Origin: Cenococcum geophilum 1.58
Lineage: Eukaryota; Ascomycota; Dothideomycetes; Gloniales; Gloniaceae
Direction of reading: 5' to 3'
Assembly: GCA_001692895.1 (NCBI GenBank)
Contig: KV748179.1
Coordinates: forward strand, 2,170,001 to 2,234,000
Length of the DNA stretch: 64,000 bases
Position numbers and translations under genes: made by a program
In this document: positions 23,205 through 37,153 of the stretch, in pieces
Layout: each line of letters starts with the position of its first letter
Position numbering within the stretch: the first letter of the stretch is position 1
Notes under the pieces: model-generated
Database searches by the model: none
The model's input: the letters and a program-made list of their open reading frames with translations, nothing else
What the model was told of the DNA's origin: nothing

Positions 23205-25179
23205 CCAGATTAACTTATCTAGTGACTTTTTAGCTATTTTAGGGTCTAGAGCGGCTACGAACTCTACGTTGTTAGAGTTATAGGACTTATATAGTAATTC
23301 TTCTAAGATTATAGGGTTAATTTTCTGGGGCGGTATAATAACTTAGGCTCGGTGGCGGAGGTGTTTATTATTAGCGTCCTTAGGCCTTATTCCTAGTAGC
23401 TAGCTTAGGGCGTTAGGGAGCATGGCTTTACTGCTAGGTCTATATATAATTATAAAGTTAAACTATAAAAGGAACTCTGCCTACTAGACTTGGCGCTAAT
23501 TTAGCTACTTAGTAGTTATAAACGTCTATAGGTTCTTATGGTCGGTAATAATTTTAAACGGCTCCTTAGTCCCTTATAGCTTAGGACGCTATTCCTTTAA
23601 AGCCTTAACAATAGCTAAGAGTTCTTTATTATAGATCTTATAGTTATACTCTAGCGCAAAGTACTTTGCGGAGAAGAATGCAACCAGTCTTAATTTACTG
23701 TTATTATTATACTAGGAAAGGACTCCGCCAAAAGCCTAATTTAATACGTCTATCTCTACCACTATTTTCTTTATATAGTTATAGTATGCTAGTACTAGTG
23801 CTAAGGTAAAGGCTTCCTTAAGGGCCTTAAACGATTTAGCTTGTTCTAGTCCCTATAGCCATCTAATATCCTTCTTTAGGAGTTTTGTCATAGGTGTAGC
23901 AACGGCAGAGTAGCCTTAGATAAATCGTTAGTAGAAGTTCGCGAAGCTAAAAAATTGTTATAGTTCTTTAATTAATATTGGGTCCTTCTATTCCTATAAG
24001 GCCTATACCTTTTTAGGGTCTATAGTTATGCTATTAGTTAAGATAATTAAGCTAAGGTACTTTGTTTTTATAGTATAAAACTTAGACTTATTGATATTAA
24101 TTTAGAGTCCGGCATTACCAAGTCTCTAAATAATTTCATTTACGTATTTTGTGTGCTCGGCGCGTATTTTAGAGAAGATAAGGATATTATTAAGGTATAC
24201 AGTGCAGTAGTTGTTAAGGGCGTTGTGTAAGACGTAGTTAATATAGTTCTAGAATATAGCGGGCGCATTACAGAGACTAAACGGTATAACTAATATCTTA
24301 TATAGTCTAAACTGGGTAATAAATGCTGTAAGCTACTTATAGCCTTCCGCGATCTGGATCTAGTTAAATATAGCAATTATGTTAAGCTTAGTGAAGTACT
24401 TAGCACTATAGAGTGCGTTAAGTGTCTCGCGGACTAATAGCAATAGGTACTAATTTTTAATAGTAACTGTGTTTAAGCCTCTGTAGTTATAGTAGATTCT
24501 TATACTACCACTAGGTTTTACGGTAAGGAGGAGTGGTATTACGGCTAGTAAGGTTAATTTACGGATAAAACCCTTATCTAGCATCTTATTAATCCACTTC
24601 TTTACATACCAAAGTTTAGTAGGTAAGAGTGGTCTATTTTTATAGTATAGGGCCTAGTTTCCGGGGATAATCTTAATTTTATGGTCCTATAGTTAGTAAG
24701 GGGGCAGCTTATCTATATTCTTAGGGAGAAAGTGCTTAATATATTCGCGGAATTCCTTTAATAAGCGTTGCGAAATGTTTTTACGGGTTAATCCTGGTTT
24801 GCCTTTTAGGAATTTTTCAACATTAGTATTAGCTATTTTCCGGCGTAGAGACTTAGGCTTAGTTTTTAGGTTTATTTTAAGGAAATTATAAAAATAAGGG
24901 GGTAGTGCTTTACGGGCTTCCTCTATTGTATAGTCGCCTTCTACTAACCAGCGGAAAGATTTTTCTGACAGGTTTGGTACTTCTATTAGGCCTATAGGTA
25001 GCTCTTTAAGCAGCTATTAGTATTCTTCTTATTTAACTAGTTCTACTAGCTCCGCTATATAGATCCTTATTACCTTTACGCCTTTTTATTTATAGAACTG
25101 GGTGAAATTAACGGTATAAGTATATCTAATGTCGTCTAGNTTNGGGCGTNTTTAGTTCTCTAGTGCTACGGCTAGGCTA
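23205..25179 (-). pseudogene. Element E reverse transcriptase and RNase H, decayed
   Basis: The best preserved retroelement frame in the window. On the minus strand from about 25060 it reads through the pre-RT linker (DKLPPYRPHDHKIKIIPGN, about 24710), the RT palm (TVYLNNILIF near 24210-24180, where active enzymes have YLDD), the thumb, and RNase H with DVLN-AFGGVLS (about 23750-23720). It ends at the CCTAA junction with C and continues at 5214. Undetermined bases occur at 25140-25150. Confidence 0.8.
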
Positions 25180-25239
25180 TATCGGAAAAATATTCGCAGG
25201 ATGAGATTCAAGTAGACTTTGGTTTTCGCGTTTCGCGTA

Positions 25240-25515
25240 ATTGACATGCAATTTAACCAACTCGACACGCAATTGACCAACTTGACACGCAATTGACCAA
25301 CTTGACACATCTAAAAGTCAAATAACACGCAGTTAACCAACTTGATAACTTTAAAAGTTAAATAACACGTAGTTGACCTACTTAATAGCTAACTGCATAT
25401 TCCTTGACACGCAATTAACCTACTTAACATATTAAAAGTTAAATAACACGCAGTTAACCTACTTAACAACTTAAAAGCTACTGTATATTCCTTGACATGC
25501 AATTAAGGTAAAGTT
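25240..25515. repeat. Subterminal repeat array with TTGACACGCAATTGACC units
   Basis: About ten imperfect copies of a 20-bp unit resembling TTGACACGCAATTGACCAAC, partly arranged in larger units with an interposed AAAAGTTAAATAACACG. The core TTGACACGCA also occurs near the opposite ends of both copies of this element family, so it may be a protein-binding repeat. Confidence 0.8.
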
Positions 25516-25559
25516 ATATGCTAATTACGCAAAGATTTTTACACAGTTTTATTACTTAG

Positions 25560-25980
25560 AGACTCTGCATAAGGCTCTACAACAAGGCTCTACACGAAGC
25601 TCTACACGAAGCTCTAACAACAAGCTCTACACGAAGCTCTACGTACAGAGGCTCTGCACGAGGCTCTGCGCGAAGCTCTGCGTACGGAGGCTCTGCACGA
25701 GCTCTGCACGAAGCTCTACCGAAGCTCTACGTACAGAGGCTCTGCACGAGGCTCTGCGCGAAGCTCTGCCTACGGAGGCTCTGCACGAGGCTCTGCGCGA
25801 GGCTCTGCGTACGGAGGCTCTGCACGAAGCTCTGCACGAAGCTCTGCACGAAGCTCTACGTACAGAGGCTCTGCACGAGGCTCTGCGCGAGGCTCTGCGT
25901 ACGGAGGCTCTGCACGAAGCTCTGCACGAAGCTCTGCGCGAAGCTCTGCGTACGGAGGCTCTACACGAAGCTCTGCATCG
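25560..25980. repeat. Minisatellite, 12-bp unit GAAGCTCTGCAC with higher-order structure
   Basis: Roughly 30 copies of a 12-13-bp unit (variants GAGGCTCTGCGC, GAAGCTCTGCGTACG), grouped in larger blocks of about 39-51 bp marked by GTACGGAG. Confidence 0.9.
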
Positions 25981-26089
25981 GGTCCCCGCTATATTCCCGA
26001 TAGCGTCTACACGTGTCTCTGCCTATGTAGCCGCCTTATTTTTTACCCTTCCTTCCTTATATCCTCCCTACCTAGGGAGGCACTAGAAC

Positions 26090-26630
26090 GGCAGCCAGCA
26101 GAGGACCGTTGCTAGAACTAGATGACTATCGCTAGAACTAGACGACCGTTGCCAGAACTAGACGACCGTTACCAAAACCAGATAACCGTCGCCAGAGCCA
26201 AACGACCGTCGCCAGAACCAGACGACCGTTGTTAGAGCCAGACGACTATCGCCAGAGCTAGACAACTGTCGCTAGAACTAGACGACCGTCGCCGGAACCA
26301 GACAACCGTTACTAGAACCAGACGACCGTCGCTAGAGCCAGACGACCGTTGCTAGAGCCAGACAACCGTCGCCAGAACCAGACAACCGTCTCCAGAACCA
26401 GACGACCGTCGCTAGAACTAGACGACCGTTGCTAGAACCAGACGACCGTCGCTAGAACCAGACGACCGTCGCCAGAACTAGACGACCGTTACTAGAGCCA
26501 GACGACCGTTATTAGAACCAGACGACCATCGCCAGAACTAGACGACCATTGCTAGAACCAGACGACCGTCGCCAGAACCAGACGACCGTCGCTAGAACCA
26601 GACGACTGTCGCCAGAGCCAGACGACAATG
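26090..26630. repeat. Minisatellite, 20-bp unit, about 27 copies
   Basis: Unit GACGACCGTCGCCAGAACCA, repeated head to tail with C/T and A/G variants at a few positions. The 20-bp period shifts the frame every copy, so it is unlikely to encode protein. Confidence 0.95.
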
Positions 26631-26679
26631 ACTAGCCAGTGAACACTATAAACGATTCAATCGATTAATCGAATCAAGG

Positions 26680-27110
26680 TAGTATAGACAAGTAGGCATA
26701 AACAGGGAGATGCTGACGGGTAGGTAGATGCAGATAGGTAAGCAGATATAGACAGGTAAGTAGATGCAGATAGGCAAGCAGATGTAAACAGGTAGGTAGA
26801 TGCTGATAGGTAGGCAGATATAGACAGGTAGGTAGATGTAAATAGGTAGGCGATGCAGACAGGTAGGCGATGTAGACAGGTAGGTAATGCAGACAGGTAG
26901 ACAATATAGATAGGTAGGTAATGCAGGCAGGTAGGTAGATAGGCAGGTAGGCAATATAGACAGGTAGGCAATACAGACAGGTAGGCAATGCAGATAGGTA
27001 GGCAATGCAGATAGGTAGGCGATGTAGGCAGGTAGGTAATGTAGACAGGTAGGTAATGTAGGCAGGTAGGTAGATAGGCAGGTAGGTAAGTCAATAAGTA
27101 GATAGGTAGA
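26680..27110. repeat. Minisatellite, 17-18-bp unit with AGGTAGGTAGATGCAGAC
   Basis: About 24 copies of an 18-bp unit with a 17-bp variant (AGGTAGGCGATGCAGAC) in the middle. The opposite strand can be read in three frames as Thr/Tyr/Leu/Pro-rich peptide, an artefact of the repeat. Confidence 0.95.
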
Positions 27111-27416
27111 AGAGAACCATCGCTATATTATATTAAATTATCTAAAATAATATTTATTTTGCTAGCCTTATAAATAGCTTTAAAATAGCTTTTATTTATT
27201 TAAAATATGCTATTAGTATAAAAGAGGTAAATATAATTATAGTTGCTAAATGCGCAGATTGCTGGCAGGTTGCGCGCAGGCTGCGCGCAGGTTGCGTGTC
27301 AAAAAAACACGACATAGGCTAGTCGGTCGAGTTGCCAAATGACCTCAACTGCGCGCCAATTGCGTCAACCACCAACCATTGAGGCCATTGAAAGGGTACC
27401 ATATTTTGCCGATGTA

Positions 27417-29547
27417 GCGCGGCTCGGTCGGCCCTAGGGGGCGGAAACGCGGCAGCGGCCCTATATAGTACGCGCGGGAGACGGATATAAGGTTGGGCGT
27501 TACGGGGGGGAGGTTTTAATTGCTCTGGTTTCGGTCTTAGCTGTAACGCCTTTAGCTGTTATACGCGTGGTCGTATATGCGTATAGTAAATAACTTAGAG
27601 TAGGGTGTTTTATTAGCTAGCCTAGGTTAAGCGGGTGTATATAGGGGACTTATAGTTCTAGCGGTGTTTATATTCTTAGGGGCGGGGCGGTATTTCTTAG
27701 GGGTAGGGCGGTGGTCTAGTCTTCCAGAATCTCTGTTTTGTTTACTGTATATATTAGCTTACTAGTATTAGGTACCTCTTTTACTATTAGCTAACGGTAT
27801 TTAAGCGTTAGCCATATAATACGTCCGCCTAGTGCTACTTAGTTATAATTAGGGATATACTATAGGAGATAGTTATAGGTATAGTAATTGGAGTTAAACT
27901 TAAGCCCTAGAACGGGGAAGTCTATGCTTAGGTTATGCTTTTTAAGCTAGGGCATTCTAAGAATTACTAGTGTTAAGGGTAATAACTTTATAACGTAGAA
28001 AAGCATAGATTCTGTATAGTGGCCGATTGTTATTTTTGCTGTAAAGTAATGGGTAATAAAGCTGGATTAGAGTCCGTTAGTAAGGCGGAGTAGTTTTAGG
28101 ACTAGGAGTCTTTTTATTATAATATTATGCTTCTTTATAAGCGAGTCTTTGTCTATAAACGCTAGTGCTATACTATTACTATTAATAAGGCTTACTGTTT
28201 TAATAAGAACTTCTAGGAGTAGGTTATATAGTAAGGAGAGGTAAGTCTAAATAAGGATAAAATTTCTATTATTGTTTACTGTTTTAAGATTAAATGGTAG
28301 CTAGCTTAGAATAAGGTTTAACTAATCTAGTAGTATAGATCTAATCCTTTTATCCTCCTCCCTATATAGTTCTAACCCTTAAAGGCGACTTAGTCTAAGG
28401 GTTAGCCTTTTAATAGCTACGTTATAGGGCTTGGCTAGTAGCTGTGGTCTTAGCTAGTATATCCTAACGTATTAGTCTCTAACGGTGTATATATACTAGG
28501 GGGTACTTTACCAATAATATGGCCGGTCTCGCGGTTAGTAGTGATATAAAGTACTTGTCCGTAGTTTATATACAGGACTATTAGCTAGGGCTGCGTTAGG
28601 GAAGGGAATTATAGGAGTAGATTTCTATATCCAAACCTACGTCCTTATCTATGGTTACCGCCTTAATTACTATCCCCTCTGTTAAAGAATCCGCCGCGGC
28701 TAGGGGGGGGTTAGCACGGTAGCATTAAAAGGGGATTTAGGTTTTGCTAGGGGTTGTAAGTATCTTTCTAGTGGCTAGGTTGACCACACGCTATATAAAG
28801 TCTATTATTTATACAATGTCTTCGGACGTCATTAGGGAGGCTATTACTACTACTGCCGAACTTAACGGCGTCTAGGTTTATTGGGTTATTCTACAGTAAT
28901 ATAGGTCGATAGCCGCTAGCGGCACTTAGCTTAGCGGTATTTAACTTTATATAGTAGGTATGGTTCTATAGGTTATAAGCAAACACATCCATCTACTTAC
29001 TCTAGCCTTTATAGTTAGCATTGTCGATTTTACGGCTAAGGGTAAGGGCTAGGTCCTTTATCTTAGAGAAAATATTCTTCTTAAGTAAATCTACTTTTTG
29101 TTCCTCGGTCTTATTTGCTTTAATTATTAACTTATTAAGCTCTACTTTTTAGGACTAGTAGTTACGCTTACCTTAGCTTAAGGTATCTAACTTATTTTTA
29201 GCCGCTTAGGTTATATCTATAGTCTTATAATGTTCTCTTATATATATAAACATAGACTCTTAGTTAGAAAAGGTTTATTTACTTAGGTCGTTTAGGTATA
29301 TACATAGCGTATTAAGGCCATATTTAATATAGTTATAAGCCTTATCCGTTAGTATATCTAACATATAGAGGATTTCGTCTATTAGGGTCTTAAAGCACTT
29401 TACATCCCTCCAGAAAACGCCTTAGATTTTTATTTCCCATATTTTAAAATTTTCTTGCTTTTTAATTAGTGATCCCTTACCATTAAATAGGGTTAGATCT
29501 TTTACTTTACGCTTTTTTCTATGGGGCTTAGTTAAAAGAGGGGAGCT
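27417..29547 (-). pseudogene. Element E gag to protease region, decayed
   Basis: On the minus strand, Gag begins upstream of B and continues here from 29547 with KDLTLFNGKGSLIKK (about 29500). A single zinc knuckle remnant (IACGQPSH-KDTYNP, about 28790-28750) follows, then a linker, then a protease region ending in PWLKKHNLSIDFPVLGLKF (about 27960-27900). The stretch near 27420-27540 is unusually GC-rich for the nest. The frame joins 25177 when the TIR element is removed. Confidence 0.7.
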
Positions 29548-29552
29548 AGTAG

Positions 29553-29978
29553 TGTAACGGAACCTTGTAGTAGGAACTACAATAGGTTCTATCAATGGGC
29601 TAGGTGTGTAGGAAATGCAAAGACAGTAGTTAACAACGTAATAATAACTGGTGAAGTGGTTGCCTAACAGATTAACTCTAATTGTATTCTAAGAATTACT
29701 ATAAGGAAGGAACTATCTAGGTAAGGACCGAGGGTCCTTAAATACACAACTATACTCCTATAAAATCCTTCTTATACGTAATATACGTCTTATATATAAG
29801 GTACGTAAGTTCCTCTTATTCCTCTCGTTTAATACGTAGTATGTCATATAACCTTGGTTACCATTCCTCGTTATATAGTTCTATGGGTTTTATCCTAGAC
29901 CGTGCTTATATTAACTAACTAGCTTCTTCTAACTCCTCTTCTAGTAGTCATAATATTATACCTAAAGCGTCCATAACA
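29553..29978 (-). repeat. 3' LTR of Gypsy B
   Basis: 426 bp, TGTAACGGAACC to CATAACA. Confidence 0.9.
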
Positions 29979-32900
29979 CTATCTCCCTCTTTATTTTCGT
30001 CCTTAAAGATACCTAGTATCTCTAGGTTATTTACTAGAGGTATAATATCCGTCTAATTAATTTAGTTAATATTATTACTTATAATACCTAAAGCAATTTC
30101 TTCTTTACACGCCCAACGTTGTGCTCGTACTATTACTGCGATATTATTTTTTAGTAAGATTATACCGTCTCCGTGTTCTCGTTGTGCAAAAGAGGGGTTA
30201 GTTTATATTGCGCTAGCGAGTCCTTCTTTACAATAGCCGTCCTCTTGCTCAGAGTATACTAAAGCAAATATTTATTTATCCTATAACGTTTACTCTACCT
30301 CTAATGCTAAATATACGTGACCTATTACTCTTAATAGTTATCTAGTTCCCTAATTAATTTGTCTTAGGGTCTTATATTTAATCTGCTGCTGCGCAGCTAG
30401 ATAGTAAACTATCTTAAGCCCTTGTTAAGTTAGAACGTTCTTATAATACGGAATAGAAGGCCCTAGATACTCGTATTACGGCATCTACTTAGTTACTTTA
30501 TCTTAAGAAGGTTCGTAAGAAGGTTTATTTTAAGGAGTAGAAGCTTATAGAATAAGGTCTTTAGGAATTAGGTAATAAGAGAACCAACTCTCCTCCTATA
30601 GTGCAGGAAACAACTCTAAGTAGCTTAGCAGTCGCTCTTCCTAGGTCCCCCTTAGGTAACTCATTCTTTAACGATCCTTCCTTATTAATATTACCTAACC
30701 TATTTTCTTCTAATACTCCTATACCTTTCCTATAGCGTTCTTTAAATTTTCTAGTGGCTCCTAGGTAGTCTTATTATAGCCTATCCACTTAACCTCGTAC
30801 TATATTTTATTATTAACGTCCTTATAACTAACGATCCTTAAAACTTACTATTTATCTTCTTCCTATCCTCTATACGTGTCTACTTTATAGACTAGTGGCT
30901 TAATATTCCTATATACTAGCTCTAGCATCGCGATATACTATATAGGGTAGATCTTCATTTTAGCTAGTAGGTTTAACTTAAATATAACTAATAAAATTCT
31001 CTTCTTAATTTCAAAAGGTCCTAGTCTAACGTGGTCTAATTTCTTACTTAGTTGTCAACTCTTAAAATTTTTATATAGTAGCCACACTTTATCCCCCTCC
31101 TTAAGATCTAGTCCCTCAGATCTCTTAGCATCATAGTATTTCTTCATCCTTTGCTATACTACCTTAGCTGTTTCCATAAGGTTCGTATAAAGATTCATCA
31201 ATATCTCCATCCTTTACTTAGCTATACTACTTACTTTCTTTACTTAACATAGCGATAATAAGGTCCTTAGCTCATATCCGTAATTCGCCTTAAATAATAA
31301 CGTACCCATTCCTTCTTATGGTATTATATTATATGCAAACTATATAATTGGTAATAGCGATACCTAATTATTTTATGCGTAATTAACGTAATATCTTAGA
31401 TACTGTTCTAGTATCTAGTTTAATCTTTCTGTTTAACCATCTATCTGTAGATAATATGCGGTAGAAGTTACTGCTTAAACTCCTTATTCCGCCAAGAATA
31501 CCTCCTAGAATACTGCTATAAATCTTAGATCTCTATCTAATATAATTTTATTTAGTGCTCTATATCTTACAAACACTTCCTTAATATAAATTCTAGCAAT
31601 ATCTTCCGCTAAGATTTCTTCCATATATGCTATAAAGTATCCCCACTTTATAAGCTTGTCTACTATTACTAAGATTACATTATAATCTTATCCGGTAATA
31701 GGATCTCTTAACTTTAGTAACTTAATAATAAAGTCCTATAATATAACCTCCTATAGTCTCTCTAGTATTTTAATAGGTTATAGCCCTCTATATAGCTTAT
31801 GCCTTATTAGTTTATTCCTTTAGCAATCTAAATACTCCTTAGTAACCCTTCTAGCTATCCTTTAAATCCCGTTAATAATATACTCCTTCTAAAGTCTTAA
31901 CACTAAGCCCATAGCTCTATTATGTCCTTAAGTTAATCCCTTATAGAAATCCTCTACGAACTACTCTACTATACTTCTTAGGATATACTTTACTTCTTAA
32001 TTCTTATATATATCTAACTATAGGTCTTCTAGCTGTTTCTCTAGAATCCTTTATACCTAAAAGCTTTCTAGTATTTTATAGACTTTCTTTAACTCATCTT
32101 CCTAAGTTATTATAATTTTTGGATAATTGTACCTAATTAATCTATCTATATCTTTTCGTAATAAAGCCCCTAATGGCTTCTCGTCATTTTATAGTTTAGC
32201 CTTTTAACTTAACATATCGGCTTGTATGTTGTCTGTACCCTTAGTATACTAAATCTTAAAATGGTATTCTGTAAGCATCTCCGCCCATCTAACCTATCTT
32301 TAGTTAAGTTCCTTTATTATTAGGAATCCTATTAGGTTCTTATAATCTATCTTAACCACAAATGGTTTCTCTATGCCTTATAAAAATGCTCTTTATTTCT
32401 TTAGTACTATAACTATACCTAATAACTCCTTGTTATAGATGTTATAGTTTAACTCTAGTAATATTATCTTCCGACTGTAGTATGCTACTAGATGCCATCT
32501 ATCTAGATACCTTTATATAAAATATGCTCCTAGTATAAAGTCTAATACATCTATTTCTATAACTGTCTCTAGTCCTAGTTAATAGATCTTAAGAACTGGC
32601 CCCTAGGTAAATAACTCTTTAACTTTCTTAAAGAGCTCTTGCTGTTCCTCTCCCTATATTTATAGTTCTTCTTTCTTTATTAATCGCGTAAATAGTTTAA
32701 TATCCTTTAACCATTATGTTATAAACCTTTTGCAGTAGTTATAAAACCCTAAAAACGATCTTAACTGCGTAACGTTCTCTAGTTCTTGCCAATTCACTAT
32801 AGCCTCAATCTTCTTTAGATCTATGCTAAGTTAGCCTAGTTTAATAATAAATCTAATAAAATTAGTCTTCCTAGTAAAGAATTCGTATTTCTTAATTACT

Positions 32901-35900
32901 ACTAGCATCTGTTCTTCCTATAATCTCCTTAAGACCCATTTAACGTGTTCCCTATATTCTTTCTTACTTATTAAGTAGATAATAATATCGTTAAGGTATA
33001 CTATAACAAATTCATCTAAGTGTTTTTCTAACACATTATTAATACGCTTTTAGAATATTACTGGTGCGTTCGTAAGCCTAAATTGCATAACTAATAGTTT
33101 ATATAGTCCTTCCTTTAATCTAAAGGCTGCCTTTTATTCGTTGCCTTCCTTAATCCTAATCTAATAGTACGCCCATCTTAGATCTATTTTTGTAAAGATT
33201 TGCGCGTTGCCTATCCTATCTTAGATTTCGCTAATTAAAGGTAAAGGATACCTATCCTTTCTAGTAATGCTGTTTAACTGTCTATAGTTAATACACAGCC
33301 TTAGTTTACCATTCTTCTTTGGTATAAATAGTACTAAATAACCCGCTAATGACTACGATAGTCTAATGTATCCCTTTTATAAGTTTTCTTAGACAAACTC
33401 TTTTAATGCTCTACCTTCTTCTTTAATAAGCTTATAGATTGGAAAAAACCTTAGACTTATTCCTGGTTTTAATTCTATTTTATAGTCCTATGCTATATAC
33501 TCTAACAGCTTTTCACTTTTAGGTGACTATAGTTTCTTGCCATACTTATAGTATCTCTTTAGTACATAGCTTAGCCCTTTTTCCGTTTCTTTATAGGTCG
33601 CTTCTACTTAGTACTATACCAACTTAGCTTGTTATCGCATTTTGCGGCGTTAAGTATCCTTAATATCGACCTAACCTATAATCTAATTAATCTTTGGATT
33701 GTATTTCTATAACTAAGGTATTCCTAATACTGCCTTATTATTCCCTAATGGTAATATATCAAAAGACATCTCGATCTGTCTCCCTTTAATAGTTAACTAA
33801 ATAGGTCCTGTTTTGAGATTGATAATGCCTCCTCTATAGGCTATTAGATCTCCTAAAATCGTCACTAATAGATAAGGATATTTCTTCTATCTATGTAGTA
33901 ATCCCATTCTTTTAACTGCTGCTAGCGAGATATAGTTCCTTATTGCTCCACTATCTATTAATGCCTCAAACTGTTAATCTTGCTATTTAACTTATAAATT
34001 TAGGTGTTGTCCTTAAATTCCTTTGAGGGTCTAAGGCTCTACTACTGGCTCCCTCTGGTCCCGTGGGCCTCTACTTTTCTTAACTATTAGCTACTAGATC
34101 CTATTTATACTTAGTCTAACTTAGGCTAATATTTAGTTCGTTTCTTATCTTTAATATACCATAGACAGGTGTTCTCTAGATATTCCCACCATTATTATTT
34201 GTCTAGGCATTCTTCCGTAAGGAATCTTCCTAGTTAAAGTGTTAAGTCCCCTTGTTCTTGAACTTCTACTAGGTGCCAACTATGTATATACTTAGCGTTT
34301 CAATATTTCGCCTTATCTATTATCCAATATATCCTTATTAAATACTTCCAATTTTTATCTTTTGGTGCTCTATGCATATTGTACGCATCATCTACATATA
34401 CTATCCACGATAGTATATAATATGCTTAATGTCTTAGGTTAACCCTTAGCTTGTCTTTATCCTTAAGTTTAAACCTTTCTCATATTAATCTAAGCGTCGC
34501 GACTTTATTTATAGGTACTAAAATACATCTTTTACTTCTCTAGTCCTCTAATTACTCCTCTAGATCTTTTAGCATTATAATTAAGGCTCCCTTAATATAA
34601 GTTATAGCCTTCTCTATAATTAGGTAGTCTTAGACAACTTTCTTATCTAACTATATATAGAAATCCTCCCACTCGTCGTTATATCGTTACCTATACCACT
34701 TTTAATATAGCTGCTTAAGTATATACGGCTCATCCGTGAAGAAATATCTCTTTATTACTGCGTTATAACAGCCTTTAGTGTATCGTTCTTTGAACCTAGT
34801 AGGAATCCCTAGATCCTCTTCTTATTCCAGTTTGGTAAGCCACTTAGCTCTTAGTGTGCCTACTTTCAGCCTATTAATAATTCTTCGTACTAGCGCTCTG
34901 TCCCTTATACGTCCTAATATACTAGATCTCTTATCTAGTTTCTATTCTTGCTATAAGGTAATTCTTACTCTAAATTCCTCTATGGTTTCTTTTACGTTGC
35001 GTCTTATAAGTGGATCCTTAAAGTCTCCTTGCTTCTTAATCTCGGTATTAACTTTTTAATCTTTAGGCTAAACACTATATTCCCCTAGTAAATCTTCTAG
35101 GTCTATATATCTGTCTCCTAGTCTAATTACTGTTTGTGCTATAGATTCTCTAATCTATAAAGAAGCTCCTTGCCTCTTATCTATGGGTGTCCTAATTTAT
35201 ACCCCGAATTCTTAATCCCTTAGATTCCTTAATCCTAAGCTTGCTTTTATCCTAAGCTGTGCTCTAGCCTTAGTTTAACTAGGCTTACTTAGTGTCCTCG
35301 TCTTGTTTTAAGAGTCCTAGATCTCACTCATCTCGTCTTAAGAATTTTGTGCCGTTAGGAATTCTTATCCCGAGCTTATTTATATACCTTTAAACTAAGC
35401 TACTACCCTACTCTATCGGTTTTCGTCTATTGTGGGTCTTTAGGTGTACCTTATCTCGTTTTAAGAATCTTAGTCGTCTCTTATCTCATTATAAGAATCT
35501 TAAGCCTTTGGCCTTTTGCCTTTATTAAGTGGTAAGCTAGCACTAGCAGTTATCTGCTTGCTTAATCATCCCTAGATATTACTCCTTCCGTCTTATAAAG
35601 CAATAGATGCCGTATCTAATAGTATTATAATACCCGTTACTAAATCTTACTCTATAGCGGTTTTAGTCTCTACTTCTATTACATTATTAAGGTTTAAATA
35701 CCCCTAGTTAGTTCCTTTACTGTCCTCGTCGCTGTTAATTAATAAGTACTTTAACTCTATTGTTATTGTTGCTAATCGTTATCCGCATATTGCTATAACA
35801 TCCTAATCTAGCTCGTAGAGTTAATCCTATTCTTTATCTAACTCTATAGTTCCTCTAAGTCCTCTTAACTCTAGCTTTTGTAGCTAATAGCTTACACTAT

Positions 35901-37153
35901 ACTTAGCGTCTTTATAAATTTGGTATACGTTATTATAACAAAACGTAAAACTTTTAATTAAACACTCTTTTGTTCCTTATAGTACACTATTATCCCTCTA
36001 TACGTGTATATTACATACTGTTAGTCCGGTTCCCTTTATTATATAGTAACTCTAACCACTTTTATAATCCCTTATAAAGTAACCCTATTTTCCGCAATTT
36101 ATATAAGCTCTGTTTTTAAACCATTAACTTTACTATAGAGTCCGCCTAAACGTCTTCTGCTATTAAGATCCCTAGTTTAGCCTCTGCTCCCTAGTCCTAT
36201 AATTACTAGATCCTTAACCTCTAGGTTTTTATAGTTTCTTACTCTCTTTCTTATAGGCTTCTTTAGTACTACTTAAGTCTATTAGCTTTACGCCATACTA
36301 TAGTTTCTAACTTAGCTTTAGTCGTTGCGTATTCTACGTCTTATATAACTATAGAACTCTATCCTAGCCCTTCTTAACCTGTTCCCTTTAGAAGATCCTA
36401 TTATTAATCTTAATCGCTTAATCTATTAATTCCCTTAGGGTATCCGCATCTTCTATTAGAATAATTATATTTTAGACTTTAGCCTTAAGTCCTTATTTAT
36501 ACTGTGCCATAAGCGCCTTATTATTCCACTTAACTTATATTATAAGTATTTGAAACTATATCGTATACTTAATTATTAAAGTTCGCTATATTAGGTTCTA
36601 AAGCTTCCTCTCTGCTATAGTTATTGCTTCCGGGTCCCTAAATATCTATATTAATTGTTCCGCGAATCCTACCTAGCTAAAAAACACAAATCGTATTTCT
36701 TAATTAATAGTTATTATTCTATTAGTCTATATCTCTATTAAATAGGGTTTAAACTATTTAAGTGCCTAACCCGTTAGGAATAGTCCCGCGTAGGCTACCT
36801 AATCTATTATTATGGCTAACTTAGCCCCCTCTTATATGACTTTAAAATGCATCTACGTTAGAAATCCTTTAAGCTTTAATCTCTCCCCTAAGAATTATTT
36901 AATTAATAGTAACTTAACCCTTACTACTCTAATTCTATTAAGTCTGTTCTTAAGTACCGTATTATTTTCTATTAATTAATCCACTATTTCTTATAATTGT
37001 TTTACCGTTACAGGTTATTGCGAGTTAGTGTCCGCTATACTAGTATCACCCCCTAACCTTAAAGTAGTTGCCGCCGTTAATGGCGTTATAGTAGCTGCTT
37101 TTAGTGGCATGTTATTTAACTCTATGTTTAATACTATAACTAAATAGTAATTA

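Larger units (their letters stand above)
25180..27414. mobile_element. TA-flanked TIR element filled with four minisatellites (large copy)
   Basis: Left end TATCGGAAAAATATTCGCAG and right end, read inward, CATCGGCAAAATATGGTA. Both are bordered by TA (25178-25179, 27415-27416), and removing the element rejoins the frame of Gypsy E. The right 165 bp match the left end of 52388-52902 in inverse orientation, and the left 37 bp match its right end. The interior is almost only tandem repeats (listed separately), and no transposase is visible. The apparent open frames on the minus strand at 26646-27094 exist in three frames at once and are products of the repeat. The superfamily is unknown; TA flanks would fit Tc1/mariner-like or similar transposases. 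Confidence 0.75.

Noticed and set aside
25560..26630. Possible CRISPR-like array of direct repeats
   Set aside because: Repeats are contiguous without unique spacers, in a eukaryotic genome, inside a TIR element; they are minisatellites.
26646..27094. Three overlapping minus-strand open frames rich in Tyr, Leu, Pro and Thr
   Set aside because: They occur in several frames at once over a 17-18-bp tandem repeat that lacks stops by chance; a repeat artefact, not a gene.
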